Assembly (NCBI GenBank): GCA_019414545.1
Contig: DXLV01000022.1
Span: 2,395 to 29,722 of the forward strand
DNA: 27,328 nucleotides
Reading direction: 5' to 3'
Source of the DNA: Collinsella sp.
GTDB taxonomy: Bacteria > Actinomycetota > Coriobacteriia > Coriobacteriales > Coriobacteriaceae
Shown here: in pieces, positions 1-7,755 of the stretch
How the letters are laid out: every line of letters begins with the position of its first letter
Position numbering within the stretch: the first letter of the stretch is position 1
Notes under the pieces: model-generated
What the model saw: the letters and a program-made list of their open reading frames with translations, nothing else
Database searches by the model: none
What the model was told of the DNA's origin: nothing
Program-made: the position numbers and the translations under genes

Positions 1-1
1 G

Positions 2-412
2 ACCCAGACCACGTCGGCGCATGCCGCCACCGAGTCCGCGCCAGTCGATGAGCCCTCTGCCGAGATGGTCGCCGCGCAGGCAGCCTACGAAAAGTCGAGC
101 GAAAAGACCGACTTCTCCAAGAAGATGGACAGCGTGTGGGAGTACCTCAAAAAGCTCTTCCGCCTGAGTCTGGACACCAAGTTTATCGCCACGCGCCGCG
201 ATGCGATCATCCTCAACATCCCTATCCTGATTCCCATCGTCGCGCTGTTTGCCTGGGGCGCCACGATATGGCTGATGCTGATTGGCCTGTTCTTTGGCAT
301 GCGCTACCGCATCGACAGCGACGGCGACGTGCCCGGCAGCATCAACAACCTTATGGATAGCGCTGCTAACGCCGCGGACGACATCAAGCAAAATCTCAAC
401 GACGACAAGTAA
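2..412 (+). CDS. DUF4342-like membrane protein (5' end missing)
   Basis: The reading frame is open from the left edge, so the true start lies outside the window; the first in-frame ATG, at 65, is probably internal. The visible 136 residues begin with an Ala/Glu/Ser/Thr-rich stretch. A segment with basic residues and a short hydrophobic region (from ATRRDAIILNIP through one or two membrane spans to FFGMRYRID) follows, and the end is acidic. This matches the DUF4342 layout, in which a conserved R-R-x-x-I-x-x-x-x-P core leads into a glycine/alanine membrane segment. Function is unknown. It ends 18 bp before the response regulator gene on the same strand, so it may be co-transcribed with the two-component system. 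The family call is from pattern memory and is moderately secure. Confidence 0.6.
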   Translation, partial: TQTTSAHAATESAPVDEPSAEMVAAQAAYEKSSEKTDFSKKMDSVWEYLKKLFRLSLDTKFIATRRDAIILNIPILIPIVALFAWGATIWLMLIGLFFGMRYRIDSDGDVPGSINNLMDSAANAADDIKQNLNDDK

Positions 413-430
413 TCGCAGACGGGGGCACGC

Positions 431-1216
431 ATGGCACGGATCCTGATCGTAGAGGACGAGGAGAAAATCGCCCGCTTTGTGACGCTCGAGCTGGAGCACG
501 AGGGCTACCAGGTGGAACACGCCGCCGATGGCCGCACTGCCGTGGACCTGGCACTGGAGCGCGACTACGATCTGATTCTGCTCGACGTGCTGTTGCCGCA
601 GCTCAACGGCATGGAGGTCTTGCGGCGTGTCCGCAAGCACAAGGATGTGCCGGTGATTATGGTCACCGCGCGCGATGCCGTGATGGACAAAGTGGCCGGG
701 CTCGATGCCGGCGCCGACGATTACCTGACCAAGCCATTTGCGATTGAGGAGCTGTTCGCACGGATCCGCGTGGCGCTGAAGCGCTCGGAAGCCGTGCGAG
801 CGGCTTCGGGCGTTGGCGGCGCCGGTACTGGGGCGGGTACGGCAGGCGGCGCGGGCACCGGAGCCGCTGCGATGCCCCCGGTCGGCGACTCGACCCAGGC
901 TTCCGCCGCGCCCTCCCCCGCCGCGCTCGCCGTGGGTTCGGTCGCGCTCGATCCCGACCGCCGCGAAGTCACGGTCGGCGGCTCGCCCATCGCGCTCACG
1001 GCCCGCGAGTTCGACGTCCTCGCCCTGCTTATGACGCATGCCGAAACCGTGCTCACGCGCGAGCGCATCGCGCACGAGGCGCTGGGCTACGAATACGTGG
1101 GCGACACCAACAACGTCGACGTGCACATCGCGCACCTGCGCGCCAAGATCGAAGACGCCGGCGGTGCCCGCATCATCCAAACCGTGCGCGGGGTGGGCTA
1201 TGTCTGCCGCGCGTAA
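431..1216 (+). CDS. OmpR/PhoB-family response regulator
   Basis: Transcription factor of a two-component system, 261 aa. The receiver domain (residues 1-120) has the acidic pair after ILIVEDE, the phospho-acceptor Asp52 in LILLDVLLP, the VTARD threonine and the LTKPF lysine. A long Ala/Gly/Pro linker (about 123-172) follows. It then has a winged-helix DNA-binding domain of OmpR type (about 173-261), with the ALTAREFDVLALL helix and the terminal VRGVGYVCRA wing. The linker is longer than usual for the family, where 10-20 residues are common. A GGGGG run 6 nt before the ATG is a plausible ribosome binding site. The sensor kinase gene overlaps its 3' end, so the pair should be translationally coupled. 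Target genes and signal are not visible. Confidence 0.95.
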   Translation: MARILIVEDEEKIARFVTLELEHEGYQVEHAADGRTAVDLALERDYDLILLDVLLPQLNGMEVLRRVRKHKDVPVIMVTARDAVMDKVAGLDAGADDYLTKPFAIEELFARIRVALKRSEAVRAASGVGGAGTGAGTAGGAGTGAAAMPPVGDSTQASAAPSPAALAVGSVALDPDRREVTVGGSPIALTAREFDVLALLMTHAETVLTRERIAHEALGYEYVGDTNNVDVHIAHLRAKIEDAGGARIIQTVRGVGYVCRA

Positions 1217-2495
1217 CGCCGAGACCAAGCGCGTCACCTCCATCGCCCGTGCCATCAACTGGAGCTACATGTGGCGCCGCCTGGCGAGCTACATCTGGCT
1301 CGACCTGTGGCTGCTGGTTGCTGCGGCGGCGATCCTCATCTATGGCTATAACCAAACGCTGCCCGACGGCGCGTTTACCGCGGGATGGATCCCCGGTGCC
1401 GCCGTCCACGGCATGTCGCTGACGCCCGCGCACGGCTGGGACCCCGCCACGCTCACCTATACCGTCGAGCTTGCGCGCACCACCAAGACCTTCCCCCTCG
1501 CGCAGGACCTCATCGCGCTGTGGCCCCTCTATCTTGTCGTTGCAGGTGGGCAGGTCATCAGCGTGCTCAACATGCTCGGCGGCGCCCGCCGCGTGCGCCG
1601 CACCATGGCACCGCTCAACGACCTGGCCCTGCGCGTAGACGAGCTCAGCCGTATGCAGCTCTCCGGCGGCAAGATGGAAACGCTGGAGCAGGCCATCGAG
1701 CGCGCAAGCGTCGACTCGCCGAGCGTCACCACCGGCGACGCCGACCTGGCGAGCATCGAGGTCGCGCTCAACCGCCTGCTGCGCCAGATGCAAGAGGCAA
1801 AGCTGCAGCAGATGCGCTTTGTCAACGATGCAAGCCACGAGCTACGAACGCCCATCGCGGTGATTCAGGGTTACGTAAACATGCTCGACCGCTGGGGCAA
1901 AGATGACCCGGACGTGCTGGCGGAATCCATCGCGTCCCTCAAGGCCGAAAGCGAGCATATGCAGGAGCTCGTGGAGCAGCTGCTGTTTTTGGCGCGCGGC
2001 GATGCCGGGCGCACGGTCCTGCGGCGTGCGAATACCAACCTGGCCGCACTGGTCGGCGAGGTATGCGAGGAGTCACAGATGATCGATGCCGAGCACACGT
2101 ATCGGCTGGCTTTTGACGCCTTGCTTGCCAGCGACCCGCGCTGCGACGCGCCCGTCGACGTGGCGCTCGTGAAGCAGGCTCTGCGCGTGATCGTGCAAAA
2201 CGCCGCCAAGTATTCGGACGCGGGCACATCCATCTCGTTTGGCGTGACGCCGGATGCGGGCGCGGGCACGATCGACATAAGTGTTGAGGACGAGGGCATC
2301 GGCATGAACCAGAAATCCGCAGCTCACGCATTCGAACGGTTCTACCGCGCCGACAACGCGCGCGATGCCGGCGCGCAGGGCTCGGGTCTGGGGCTCGCCA
2401 TCGCCAAGTGGATCGTCGACAGCCACGGCGGCGTCATCGGTGTGACCTCAGTCGAGGGCGTCGGCAGCCGCTTTACGATTCGCCTGCCACGATAG
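1200..2495 (+). CDS. Two-component sensor histidine kinase
   Basis: Membrane sensor kinase partner of the preceding response regulator, 431 aa. I chose the ATG at 1200, which overlaps the regulator stop by 17 bp and has a G-rich site (GGGGTGGG) just upstream; longer readings would run back through the regulator gene. Two membrane spans (about 34-52 and 108-126) flank an extracellular loop of about 55 residues. A HAMP-like segment follows. The H-box is NDASHELRTP with His213, then come the N-box (VIVQNAAKYSD), G1 (VEDEGIGM), F-box (FERFYR) and G2 (GSGLGLAIAKW). All catalytic motifs are intact. The loop is small and does not resemble a recognised ligand-binding domain. Confidence 0.95.
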   Translation: MSAARNAETKRVTSIARAINWSYMWRRLASYIWLDLWLLVAAAAILIYGYNQTLPDGAFTAGWIPGAAVHGMSLTPAHGWDPATLTYTVELARTTKTFPLAQDLIALWPLYLVVAGGQVISVLNMLGGARRVRRTMAPLNDLALRVDELSRMQLSGGKMETLEQAIERASVDSPSVTTGDADLASIEVALNRLLRQMQEAKLQQMRFVNDASHELRTPIAVIQGYVNMLDRWGKDDPDVLAESIASLKAESEHMQELVEQLLFLARGDAGRTVLRRANTNLAALVGEVCEESQMIDAEHTYRLAFDALLASDPRCDAPVDVALVKQALRVIVQNAAKYSDAGTSISFGVTPDAGAGTIDISVEDEGIGMNQKSAAHAFERFYRADNARDAGAQGSGLGLAIAKWIVDSHGGVIGVTSVEGVGSRFTIRLPR

Positions 2496-2514
2496 AAAGC
2501 CCCTCGGCATAAAT

Positions 2515-2548
2515 AAAGGGATAAGGCCATGCGGCCCTATCCCTTTTT
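2515..2548. terminator. Bidirectional intrinsic terminator
   Basis: AAAGGGATA and AGGCC pair with GGCC and TATCCCTTT around a 4-nt loop, followed by a T run on the plus strand. The reverse strand also ends in a T-rich tail (TTTATTTA). It lies between the convergent sensor kinase and VOC genes and can serve both. Confidence 0.85.
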
Positions 2549-2570
2549 GCTAGCTATAGCAGCTTGTGCG

Positions 2571-2945
2571 CTACTCGCGGCACAGATGCACGGCGAAGCC
2601 GGCGAACTCGCGCTTAAAGTACACGAGTTTGGTGCCGCCGTCGGGCAGCAGCACGCGCGACTCCTCGTTGACCTCGAGTCCGCGCTCGGCAAACCACTTC
2701 TCGGCCGCATCGATGTCGTTGACGGCAAAGCCAATGTGGCCCTTGGTGCCACGACCGTTCTGCTTCATGACCTCGATCAGCGAATCGTTAAAGTACGAAA
2801 CCGGGGTCTCGATGACAGGTAGGCCCATCATCGTCGAGAACAGCTCCGCGATCTCCAGGGCATCGGCCGGGTCGGTGGCGTTAATGCCCACGTGGGCGAC
2901 GCGCATGCCAAAGAGCTCTACCGGGTTGGCGTTCTGCTCATTCAT
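2571..2945 (-). CDS. VOC (glyoxalase/bleomycin-resistance fold) protein
   Basis: Single-domain vicinal oxygen chelate protein of 124 aa. The VAHVGIN start, the GHIGFAVNDIDAAEKWFAERG middle and the GGFAVHL-like end (EFAGFAVHL) are typical of the fold. From memory it resembles the C-terminal VOC domain fused to 2-keto-3-deoxyphosphogluconate aldolases in some Firmicutes more than classical glyoxalase I. I chose the ATG at 2945; the longer open frame would overlap the upstream PTS IIB gene almost entirely. The gap to that IIB gene is only 11 bp, so the two form an operon. No strong ribosome binding site is visible, which suggests coupling to IIB translation. Substrate unknown. Confidence 0.8.
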   Translation of the reverse strand: MNEQNANPVELFGMRVAHVGINATDPADALEIAELFSTMMGLPVIETPVSYFNDSLIEVMKQNGRGTKGHIGFAVNDIDAAEKWFAERGLEVNEESRVLLPDGGTKLVYFKREFAGFAVHLCRE

Positions 2946-2956
2946 ACAGGCAGCGC

Positions 2957-3244
2957 CTACTGAGCCATAACGTCGAGAACGGCCTTCTCGGCAGCGACGC
3001 GGTTCATGCCGGTCATGAAGGGCACGCCGCTCACGTACGGGCAGGTGAGGCCCTCGGGGGCAACGGTGGTGGCGATCAGCAGGTCGGCGCCCTCGTCGCA
3101 AGCGTCCTTGGCCTCGGAGATGGCGCACTGCACGATCTCATACTTGCCGGCGTAACCGTTGGCGTCGAGCATGGTGGCGACCTTCTGGGCAACGAGCGTG
3201 GAAGTAGCAGCGCCAGCACCGCAAGCCAAAACGATCTTCTTCAT
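2957..3244 (-). CDS. PTS sugar transporter subunit IIB, galactitol (GatB) type
   Basis: Small cytosolic phosphocarrier of 95 aa with the GatB-type phosphorylation loop near the N-terminus (VLACGAGAATSTLVAQKV, Cys8 as the expected phospho-site). The family length is about 90-100 aa, so it is complete. A GGGAGA site precedes the ATG. No IIA or IIC gene is adjacent; its only operon partner is the VOC protein 11 bp downstream. It may therefore serve a permease encoded elsewhere, or act in phosphorylation-dependent regulation. The family call is firm and the sugar is unknown. Confidence 0.88.
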   Translation of the reverse strand: MKKIVLACGAGAATSTLVAQKVATMLDANGYAGKYEIVQCAISEAKDACDEGADLLIATTVAPEGLTCPYVSGVPFMTGMNRVAAEKAVLDVMAQ

Positions 3245-3346
3245 AGGTAATGTCTCCCTTCATGGTTTACTTTAGGTAAGTGTACCGCAGCGAGCGATGG
3301 CACTCAGCCTCGATGAGCTTTTATGCCAGTTTGCTTGTGCGCTGCG

Positions 3347-3352
3347 TATAAT
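3347..3352 (+). promoter_or_regulatory. Perfect -10 box (TATAAT) for the helical-repeat protein gene
   Basis: TATAAT lies about 55 bp before the ATG at 3408. No good -35 match is seen at 16-18 bp. The rest of the 163-bp divergent gap (3245-3407) shows nothing else convincing. Confidence 0.45.
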
Positions 3353-3407
3353 ACATCTAGTACGTGTTGTCATACCGCTCGCTTTATGAGCGACTAAGGA
3401 TCCTAAC

Positions 3408-4031
3408 ATGCCCGATTCCCGCACACTCTGGACCGCCGTCGTTATCATCTGTATCGCCGTGTCGGTGTTCTTTAGCGTCAAAAAACGCACTACGTTTAAA
3501 CGCCTGCAACAGTTGATGGCCGCCAAACAGTGGGCCGAGTTCGATCGTTTGCTCGACGGCAAACTCACCAGCATGCTGTACCCGCGCTACAACCGCGACT
3601 ACCTGCGTCTGAACTCCTATCTGCTGCGCGAGGACCACGAGCGCGCCGGCGAGATGTTCGACCTGCTGCTGGGACTCAACCTGCCCAAGATGCAGCGCGT
3701 CGACCTGGTGATCAAGGCCTTTAACTACTACGTTGGCCAGGAGGACCGCAAAAAGTCCAAGGAGTTGCTGCACGAAATCAAGGGCTTTGAGGGCGGTCAG
3801 GCCGAGGCGGTCGCGCACGAGTGCCAGCTGATGTACGACACGATGATCCTCAAGCGTCACAACGACATTCCCGAGCTGGAGCGCATGCTCGAGGATGTCG
3901 GCGACGACCCGGTCAAGCGCTGCCGCTTGGAGTACCTGCTGGCCCTGCAGTACCAGAACAAGGGCGACGAAGCCAAGTTTGCCGAGTACTTGGAAAAGTC
4001 AGGCCAGCACTCGATGGCCGTCAACGCGTAA
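3408..4031 (+). CDS. Membrane-anchored helical (TPR-like) protein, unknown function
   Basis: A 207-aa protein with one N-terminal membrane span (about residues 8-24, WTAVVIICIAVSVFF) and a short basic stop-transfer stretch, followed by an all-helical cytoplasmic or extracytoplasmic region. Repeated leucine/tyrosine patterns (FDRLLDGKL, EMFDLLLGL, KSKELLHEIKGF, LEYLLALQYQNKGDEAKFAEYL) look like degenerate TPR helices. AAGGAT 9 nt before the ATG is a fair ribosome binding site. It is followed at once by tRNA-Leu. I do not recognise a named family. A scaffold role is possible but is only inferred from the repeat-like helices. Confidence 0.75.
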   Translation: MPDSRTLWTAVVIICIAVSVFFSVKKRTTFKRLQQLMAAKQWAEFDRLLDGKLTSMLYPRYNRDYLRLNSYLLREDHERAGEMFDLLLGLNLPKMQRVDLVIKAFNYYVGQEDRKKSKELLHEIKGFEGGQAEAVAHECQLMYDTMILKRHNDIPELERMLEDVGDDPVKRCRLEYLLALQYQNKGDEAKFAEYLEKSGQHSMAVNA

Positions 4032-4042
4032 CGGACGGCTTG

Positions 4043-4051
4043 TGCTAGACT
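4043..4051 (+). promoter_or_regulatory. Extended -10 promoter for tRNA-Leu
   Basis: TGC-TAGACT matches an extended -10 box and would start transcription about 5 nt before the tRNA 5' end. The -35 region is poor. Similar TGC-TA boxes precede the genes starting at 6081 and 9708. Confidence 0.4.
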
Positions 4052-4062
4052 TCTAGTCTCAC

Positions 4063-4147
4063 GGGGGCGTGGCGGAATTGGCATACGCAGGAGACTTAAA
4101 ATCTCTCGCCGCAAGGATTGTGGGTTCGAGTCCCACCGCCCCTACCA
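4063..4147 (+). tRNA. tRNA-Leu (anticodon UAA)
   Basis: The acceptor stem GGGGGCG pairs with CGCCCCT (one G-U at the end), followed by discriminator A and an encoded CCA. The anticodon stem GGAGA/TCTCT holds the loop CTTAAAA with anticodon TAA, which reads leucine codon UUA. The variable arm is extended as expected for tRNA-Leu. The T arm is GTGGG-TTCGAGT-CCCAC. Confidence 0.97.
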
Positions 4148-4157
4148 TGTATTGGTT

Positions 4158-4197
4158 ACGGGCCCGTGTCCCCTGGGGATGCGGGCCCGTTTCTTTT
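4158..4197 (+). terminator. Intrinsic terminator after tRNA-Leu
   Basis: Perfect 9-bp stem ACGGGCCCG / CGGGCCCGT followed by TTTCTTTT, starting 11 bp after the tRNA 3' end. The next 100 bp, up to the convergent ppx gene end at 4298, shows nothing else. Confidence 0.88.
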
Positions 4198-4297
4198 GGA
4201 TGCCGATACAGATGGTGAGTTGCGGTGGAATAGGGACTGTTTGGGGCCCGAAAGGGCGATTTTAGTCCGTATTTCACCGCAACTTATGAGGGGATGG

Positions 4298-5299
4298 TTA
4301 AAGGGCGTTGAGGCTGGGGGTCCAGCCGATGGTGGGGGTTGTGCCGTCGAGGGTCTCGTTGATGGTGGCGGCCATGCCGGCGAGTAGGCTGTTCTCGCTT
4401 ACGGTGAGCGTCTTGTAGCCGCCGGCACGCATGAGCTCGCGGATCACCACGGCGCCGGCCAGAATCACGCCCGCGCGTTTGGGCTGTACACCCGGTAGCG
4501 TGGCGATGCCTTCCGCGTCCAACACAGACATGCGCTCGATAGCGGCCGAGACCTGCTCCAGCGACAGCTCGCATAGGTGCACAAAGCTCGAATCGTACGG
4601 TTCCAGCTCGTGAACCAGTGCCACGAGCGTGGTGACGGTGCCGCCCACGGCGACCAGGCGCTCTGCATGCTCAAAGTCGCTGGGCAGGCCCTCAAAATAG
4701 GCGGCGAACTGCTCGCCCGACCACGCAGCGGCGGCTGAAAGCTCGCCATCCGCGGGTGGCAGCGCCGAGAAAAACCGCTCCGTCACGCGACGGCAACCGA
4801 TGTCCAGCGAGCGCGTTCCCTCCAGCGCAAAGACGCTGCACTCCGGAGCGTATACGCCCGTCGCGAGCTCCGTGGAGCCGCCGCCCGAATCCGCGACGAT
4901 GATGCGCTCGCCGGCAAAGTCGTGCGCCACGCCAAAAAATGTCAGGCGCGCCTCGACCTCGCCCGGAATCACCTGTGGTTTGAGCCCCAACTCGCGCAGG
5001 CCGTCCAGCAGCAGCGCGGCATTGGACGCATCGCGCGCGGCACTCGTGCACGTGGTGCAGACGCACACGGCCCCAAAGGCACGGGCCTCGTCCACAAACA
5101 TGCGGCACGCAGCGAGCACACGCTCGACAGCCGCCTCGCAGAAGCGCCCCGTCGCGTCCACGCCCTCGCCCAGGTCGGTAATCTCGGTATGCTTGGACGA
5201 TTCCACAATCGCTCCGCCCTCGACCTGGGCCAACACCAGTCGCGACGACACCGTTCCCAGGTCGATCGCGGCCACCTTATAGCGTTTGCAATTTGTCAT
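4298..5299 (-). CDS. Ppx/GppA-family exopolyphosphatase (short form)
   Basis: Predicted to hydrolyse polyphosphate or pppGpp. The 333-aa length fits the short form with only the two actin-like ASKHA halves and no C-terminal HD-type domain. Visible motifs are the first phosphate loop AIDLGTVSSRL (residues 11-21), the catalytic-region GEVEA (113-117) and the second phosphate loop DSGGGSTE (137-144). A strong GGAGGGGAG site lies 7 nt before the ATG. It follows the ftsB-like gene by 20 bp. In Mycobacterium tuberculosis the orthologous neighbourhood (eno, ftsB-like, DUF501, ppx2) has the same order, with an extra DUF501 gene that is absent here. Which of the two substrates it prefers cannot be read from the sequence. 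Confidence 0.9.
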   Translation of the reverse strand: MTNCKRYKVAAIDLGTVSSRLVLAQVEGGAIVESSKHTEITDLGEGVDATGRFCEAAVERVLAACRMFVDEARAFGAVCVCTTCTSAARDASNAALLLDGLRELGLKPQVIPGEVEARLTFFGVAHDFAGERIIVADSGGGSTELATGVYAPECSVFALEGTRSLDIGCRRVTERFFSALPPADGELSAAAAWSGEQFAAYFEGLPSDFEHAERLVAVGGTVTTLVALVHELEPYDSSFVHLCELSLEQVSAAIERMSVLDAEGIATLPGVQPKRAGVILAGAVVIRELMRAGGYKTLTVSENSLLAGMAATINETLDGTTPTIGWTPSLNAL

Positions 5300-5319
5300 T
5301 GCGGGCTCCCCTCCGGGCG

Positions 5320-6081
5320 CTATTTGCCGTTGGACACGACCGTCTGGCCCTCGACGCCGTTAAACCCAAACAGCATGTCGAGCGCCTGGATGTACCACGG
5401 CACGTCCTTGCCGACTTCTTCGATTTCCTTGGCCACTTCGCTGGCCTTCTTGGCGTTTGAGGACTTTTTGCTCGACGACGAGTCCGAATCGTCGTCCAAG
5501 CCTAGCACGTCAATCTTCTTCTCGCCGGGCATCACCAGGCCCAGGTCCTCGGACGCCGCGTCCTTGATACCCTCCTCCGAGAGCAGCTTGTCGACGCTTT
5601 TTTGCAGCTCATCATTGTATTGCTGGCGAATCTCGACCTGCTTGGCCAAGATGTCGCTCGAGCGTTTTGCCACGTACAGGTCGCGTACGGGAAAATACAG
5701 GCTCACGAGCGCCAGCGCCACCACGATACCGATAAACAGCGGACGCAGAGAGCCATGCGTAAAGTCATAGATCGCCTTGACCACCGCATTGTCGTTGGCG
5801 TAGCGCATAAAGTCCGAGCCCGAAAGACGGCTCGAAGGCCTGCTCGACCTGTCGTGCGTCTGGGCCGAGGGACGCGACGCATGTGTCGAACGTGCCGGGC
5901 GCACCGGTCCATCTGCCGAAGTATTCACATGAGCATTGGGGCGCGAGGTACTTGTCGGGCGCTGCGTGGAGCGGTCGGCGCCGGCGTAGGCGGACCCACC
6001 GAGCTGCACCGTGCGCGCACGGCGAGGCGACGGCTCACGCGAACCGGCGGAATAGTACCTGTTGTCGTAAATCTGATCCAT
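5320..6081 (-). CDS. FtsB/DivIC-family septum formation initiator
   Basis: Cell-division membrane protein of 253 aa, expected to act with FtsL and FtsQ-type partners at the septum. It has a long disordered cytoplasmic tail rich in Ser, Arg, Pro and Thr (about 1-90), one membrane span (about 113-131), a coiled coil (about 137-170) and the family-typical motif SEDLGLVMPGE (177-187). An acidic/serine-rich stretch and a hydrophobic C-terminus follow. The ATG at 6081 is preferred over the longer frame because AAGGCG lies just upstream and the presumed promoter overlaps the longer reading. It sits between eno and ppx, as in other Actinobacteria. Most FtsB proteins are 100-150 aa, so the N-terminal tail and C-terminal extension are notable. 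Confidence 0.85.
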   Translation of the reverse strand: MDQIYDNRYYSAGSREPSPRRARTVQLGGSAYAGADRSTQRPTSTSRPNAHVNTSADGPVRPARSTHASRPSAQTHDRSSRPSSRLSGSDFMRYANDNAVVKAIYDFTHGSLRPLFIGIVVALALVSLYFPVRDLYVAKRSSDILAKQVEIRQQYNDELQKSVDKLLSEEGIKDAASEDLGLVMPGEKKIDVLGLDDDSDSSSSKKSSNAKKASEVAKEIEEVGKDVPWYIQALDMLFGFNGVEGQTVVSNGK

Positions 6082-6124
6082 GTGCGCCTTGTGCAGTTGA
6101 GGTTTGTTTGCGCTAAGTATTCTA

Positions 6125-6133
6125 GTTATAGCA
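6125..6133 (-). promoter_or_regulatory. Extended -10 promoter for the ftsB-like gene
   Basis: Read on the minus strand, TGC-TATAAC is an extended -10 box about 44 bp before the ATG at 6081, downstream of the eno terminator. The -35 is not recognisable. Confidence 0.4.
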
Positions 6134-6172
6134 CGAGCGCGCGCACCACCTTCGGCAGCCTTTGCTCGACAT

Positions 6173-6204
6173 AAAAAAGGCGCTGAGCCATATGGCCCAG
6201 CGCC
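6173..6204 (-). terminator. Intrinsic terminator of eno
   Basis: On the minus strand GGCGCTG and GGCC pair with GGCT and CAGCGCC around a short ATAT turn, followed by six T residues. It lies 75 bp past the eno stop and separates eno from the ftsB-like gene. Confidence 0.88.
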
Positions 6205-6277
6205 CAATGGTGCTCAACAGCGCCCGGCTGGAGCAAGGCGAATCCGAGTCTTCCCCGCCCCCGCGAGCTCCGCGTGC

Positions 6278-7567
6278 CTAGCGAATGTTGTAGAACGCGG
6301 CCTTGCCGGCGTAGCGCGCGCTGCCCTCGAGCTCGTCCTCGATGCGAATGAGCTGGTTGTACTTGGCGATACGGTCGCTGCGGCACGGGGCGCCCGACTT
6401 GATCTGGCCGGCATTGACGCCCACGACCAGGTCGGCGATCGTGGAATCCTCGGTCTCGCCGGAGCGGTGGCTCACGATGCAAGCGTAACCGGCCTCCTTG
6501 GCGGTCTCGATGGCCTCGAGCGACTCGGTGAGCGTGCCGATCTGATTGACCTTGACCAGGATCGCGTTGGCGGCACCCAGCTCGATGCCCTTCTTGAGGC
6601 GCTCGGTGTTGGTGACGAACAGGTCGTCGCCCACCAGCTGCACCTTGTTGCCAATGCGGCGGGTAAGCTCAACCCAACCGTCCCAGTCCTCCTCGGCCAT
6701 GCCGTCCTCGATGGAGATGATGGGATAGGTGTCGACGAGCTTCTCCCAGTAATCAACCATCTGGGCACTCGTGTACTCCACGCCCTCGCCCTTGAGCTCG
6801 TACATGCCGGTCTCGGCGTTGTAGAACTCGGTCGAGGCCGGGTCCATGGCGTACATGAAGTCGACGCCAGGCTTAAAGCCAGCCTTCTCGACGGCCTTGG
6901 TAATGTACTCGAACGGCTCGGCATTGGTCTTAAGGTTGGGCGCAAAGCCGCCCTCGTCGCCCACGCCGCCGCCCAGGCCGGCCTCGTGCAGCACGCCCTT
7001 GAGGGTGTGGTAGACCTCGGCGCACCAACGCAGGCCCTCGGCAAAGCTCGGGGCGCCCACCGGCATGATCATGAACTCCTGGAAGTCGACGTTATTGTCG
7101 GCATGCACGCCGCCGTTGAGGATGTTCATCATGGGCGTGGGCAGCAGATGGGCGTTGACGCCGCCCAGGTACTGGTACAGCGAAAGACCCGCCGACTCGG
7201 CAGCGGCGCGGGCGACGGCCAGCGACACGCCCAGGATGGCGTTGGCACCGAGCTTGGTCTTGTTGGGGGTACCGTCCGCGGCAATCAGCGCGGCATCGAC
7301 GGCGCGCTGGTCGAAGGCGTCGAGGCCCACGACGGCGTTAGCGCACTCGTTATTGACGTGCTCGACGGCCTGCAAAACGCCCTTGCCCAGGTAGCGGCCC
7401 TTGTCGCCATCGCGCAGCTCGCATGCCTCAAAGGCGCCGGTCGAAGCGCCCGAAGGCACCATCGCGCGGCCGAAGCTGCCGTCCTCGAGCACGACCTCGA
7501 CCTCGACGGTGGGGTTGCCGCGGCTGTCGAGTACCTCGCGACCGTAGACATCCAAAATATCGCTCAT
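6278..7567 (-). CDS. eno: Enolase (phosphopyruvate hydratase)
   Basis: Glycolytic enzyme converting 2-phosphoglycerate to phosphoenolpyruvate in the cytosol. Its 429 aa are full length for the family. Visible hallmarks are the N-terminal YGREVLDSRGNPTVE, the flexible loop VPSGASTGAFEA, the Mg ligands around SIEDGMAEEDW and LVGDDLFVTN, the catalytic Lys region ILVKVNQIGTLTE, and the VSHRSGETED loop. The ATG has a GAGGGAGA site 6-8 nt upstream. It has its own promoter region and terminator and is preceded on the same strand by mazG, an actinobacterial arrangement. Confidence 0.99.
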   Translation of the reverse strand: MSDILDVYGREVLDSRGNPTVEVEVVLEDGSFGRAMVPSGASTGAFEACELRDGDKGRYLGKGVLQAVEHVNNECANAVVGLDAFDQRAVDAALIAADGTPNKTKLGANAILGVSLAVARAAAESAGLSLYQYLGGVNAHLLPTPMMNILNGGVHADNNVDFQEFMIMPVGAPSFAEGLRWCAEVYHTLKGVLHEAGLGGGVGDEGGFAPNLKTNAEPFEYITKAVEKAGFKPGVDFMYAMDPASTEFYNAETGMYELKGEGVEYTSAQMVDYWEKLVDTYPIISIEDGMAEEDWDGWVELTRRIGNKVQLVGDDLFVTNTERLKKGIELGAANAILVKVNQIGTLTESLEAIETAKEAGYACIVSHRSGETEDSTIADLVVGVNAGQIKSGAPCRSDRIAKYNQLIRIEDELEGSARYAGKAAFYNIR

Positions 7568-7643
7568 GTTGTCTCCCTCTCACTTGGAAACGGGTTGAAT
7601 GCTTGGCGACACGGCTTGCACGCTACAGTGGCGCGCAGGTTCA

Positions 7644-7699
7644 TAAGTTAGCCTTATCGCACTTTTTGCATTATGCCCTAAGTTAGCCAAGGGATACAA
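7644..7699 (-). promoter_or_regulatory. eno promoter with two direct GGCTAACTTA repeats
   Basis: On the minus strand TTGTAT (7694-7699) and CATAAT (7670-7675) are 18 bp apart, a fair -35/-10 pair. A 10-bp repeat, GGCTAACTTA, occurs twice in the same orientation with a 35-bp period. One copy (7679-7688) lies between -35 and -10, and the other (7644-7653) lies just past the expected start site. The spacing suggests an operator. Confidence 0.45.
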
Positions 7700-7705
7700 T
7701 CTTTT

Positions 7706-7749
7706 TGAAAAATAATGGGGGCGATGAGAAAGTCCGTCCCGTCGCCCCC
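7706..7749 (-). terminator. Intrinsic terminator of mazG
   Basis: On the minus strand GGGGGCGA pairs with TCGCCCCC around a 17-nt loop, followed by the T-rich tail ATTATTTTTC. It lies just after the mazG stop. Confidence 0.8.
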
Positions 7750-7755
7750 GCAGTC

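Noticed and set aside
6104..7651. 515-codon plus-strand open frame
   Set aside because: Antisense to eno, which has all family motifs. GC-rich genes often leave the reverse strand open.
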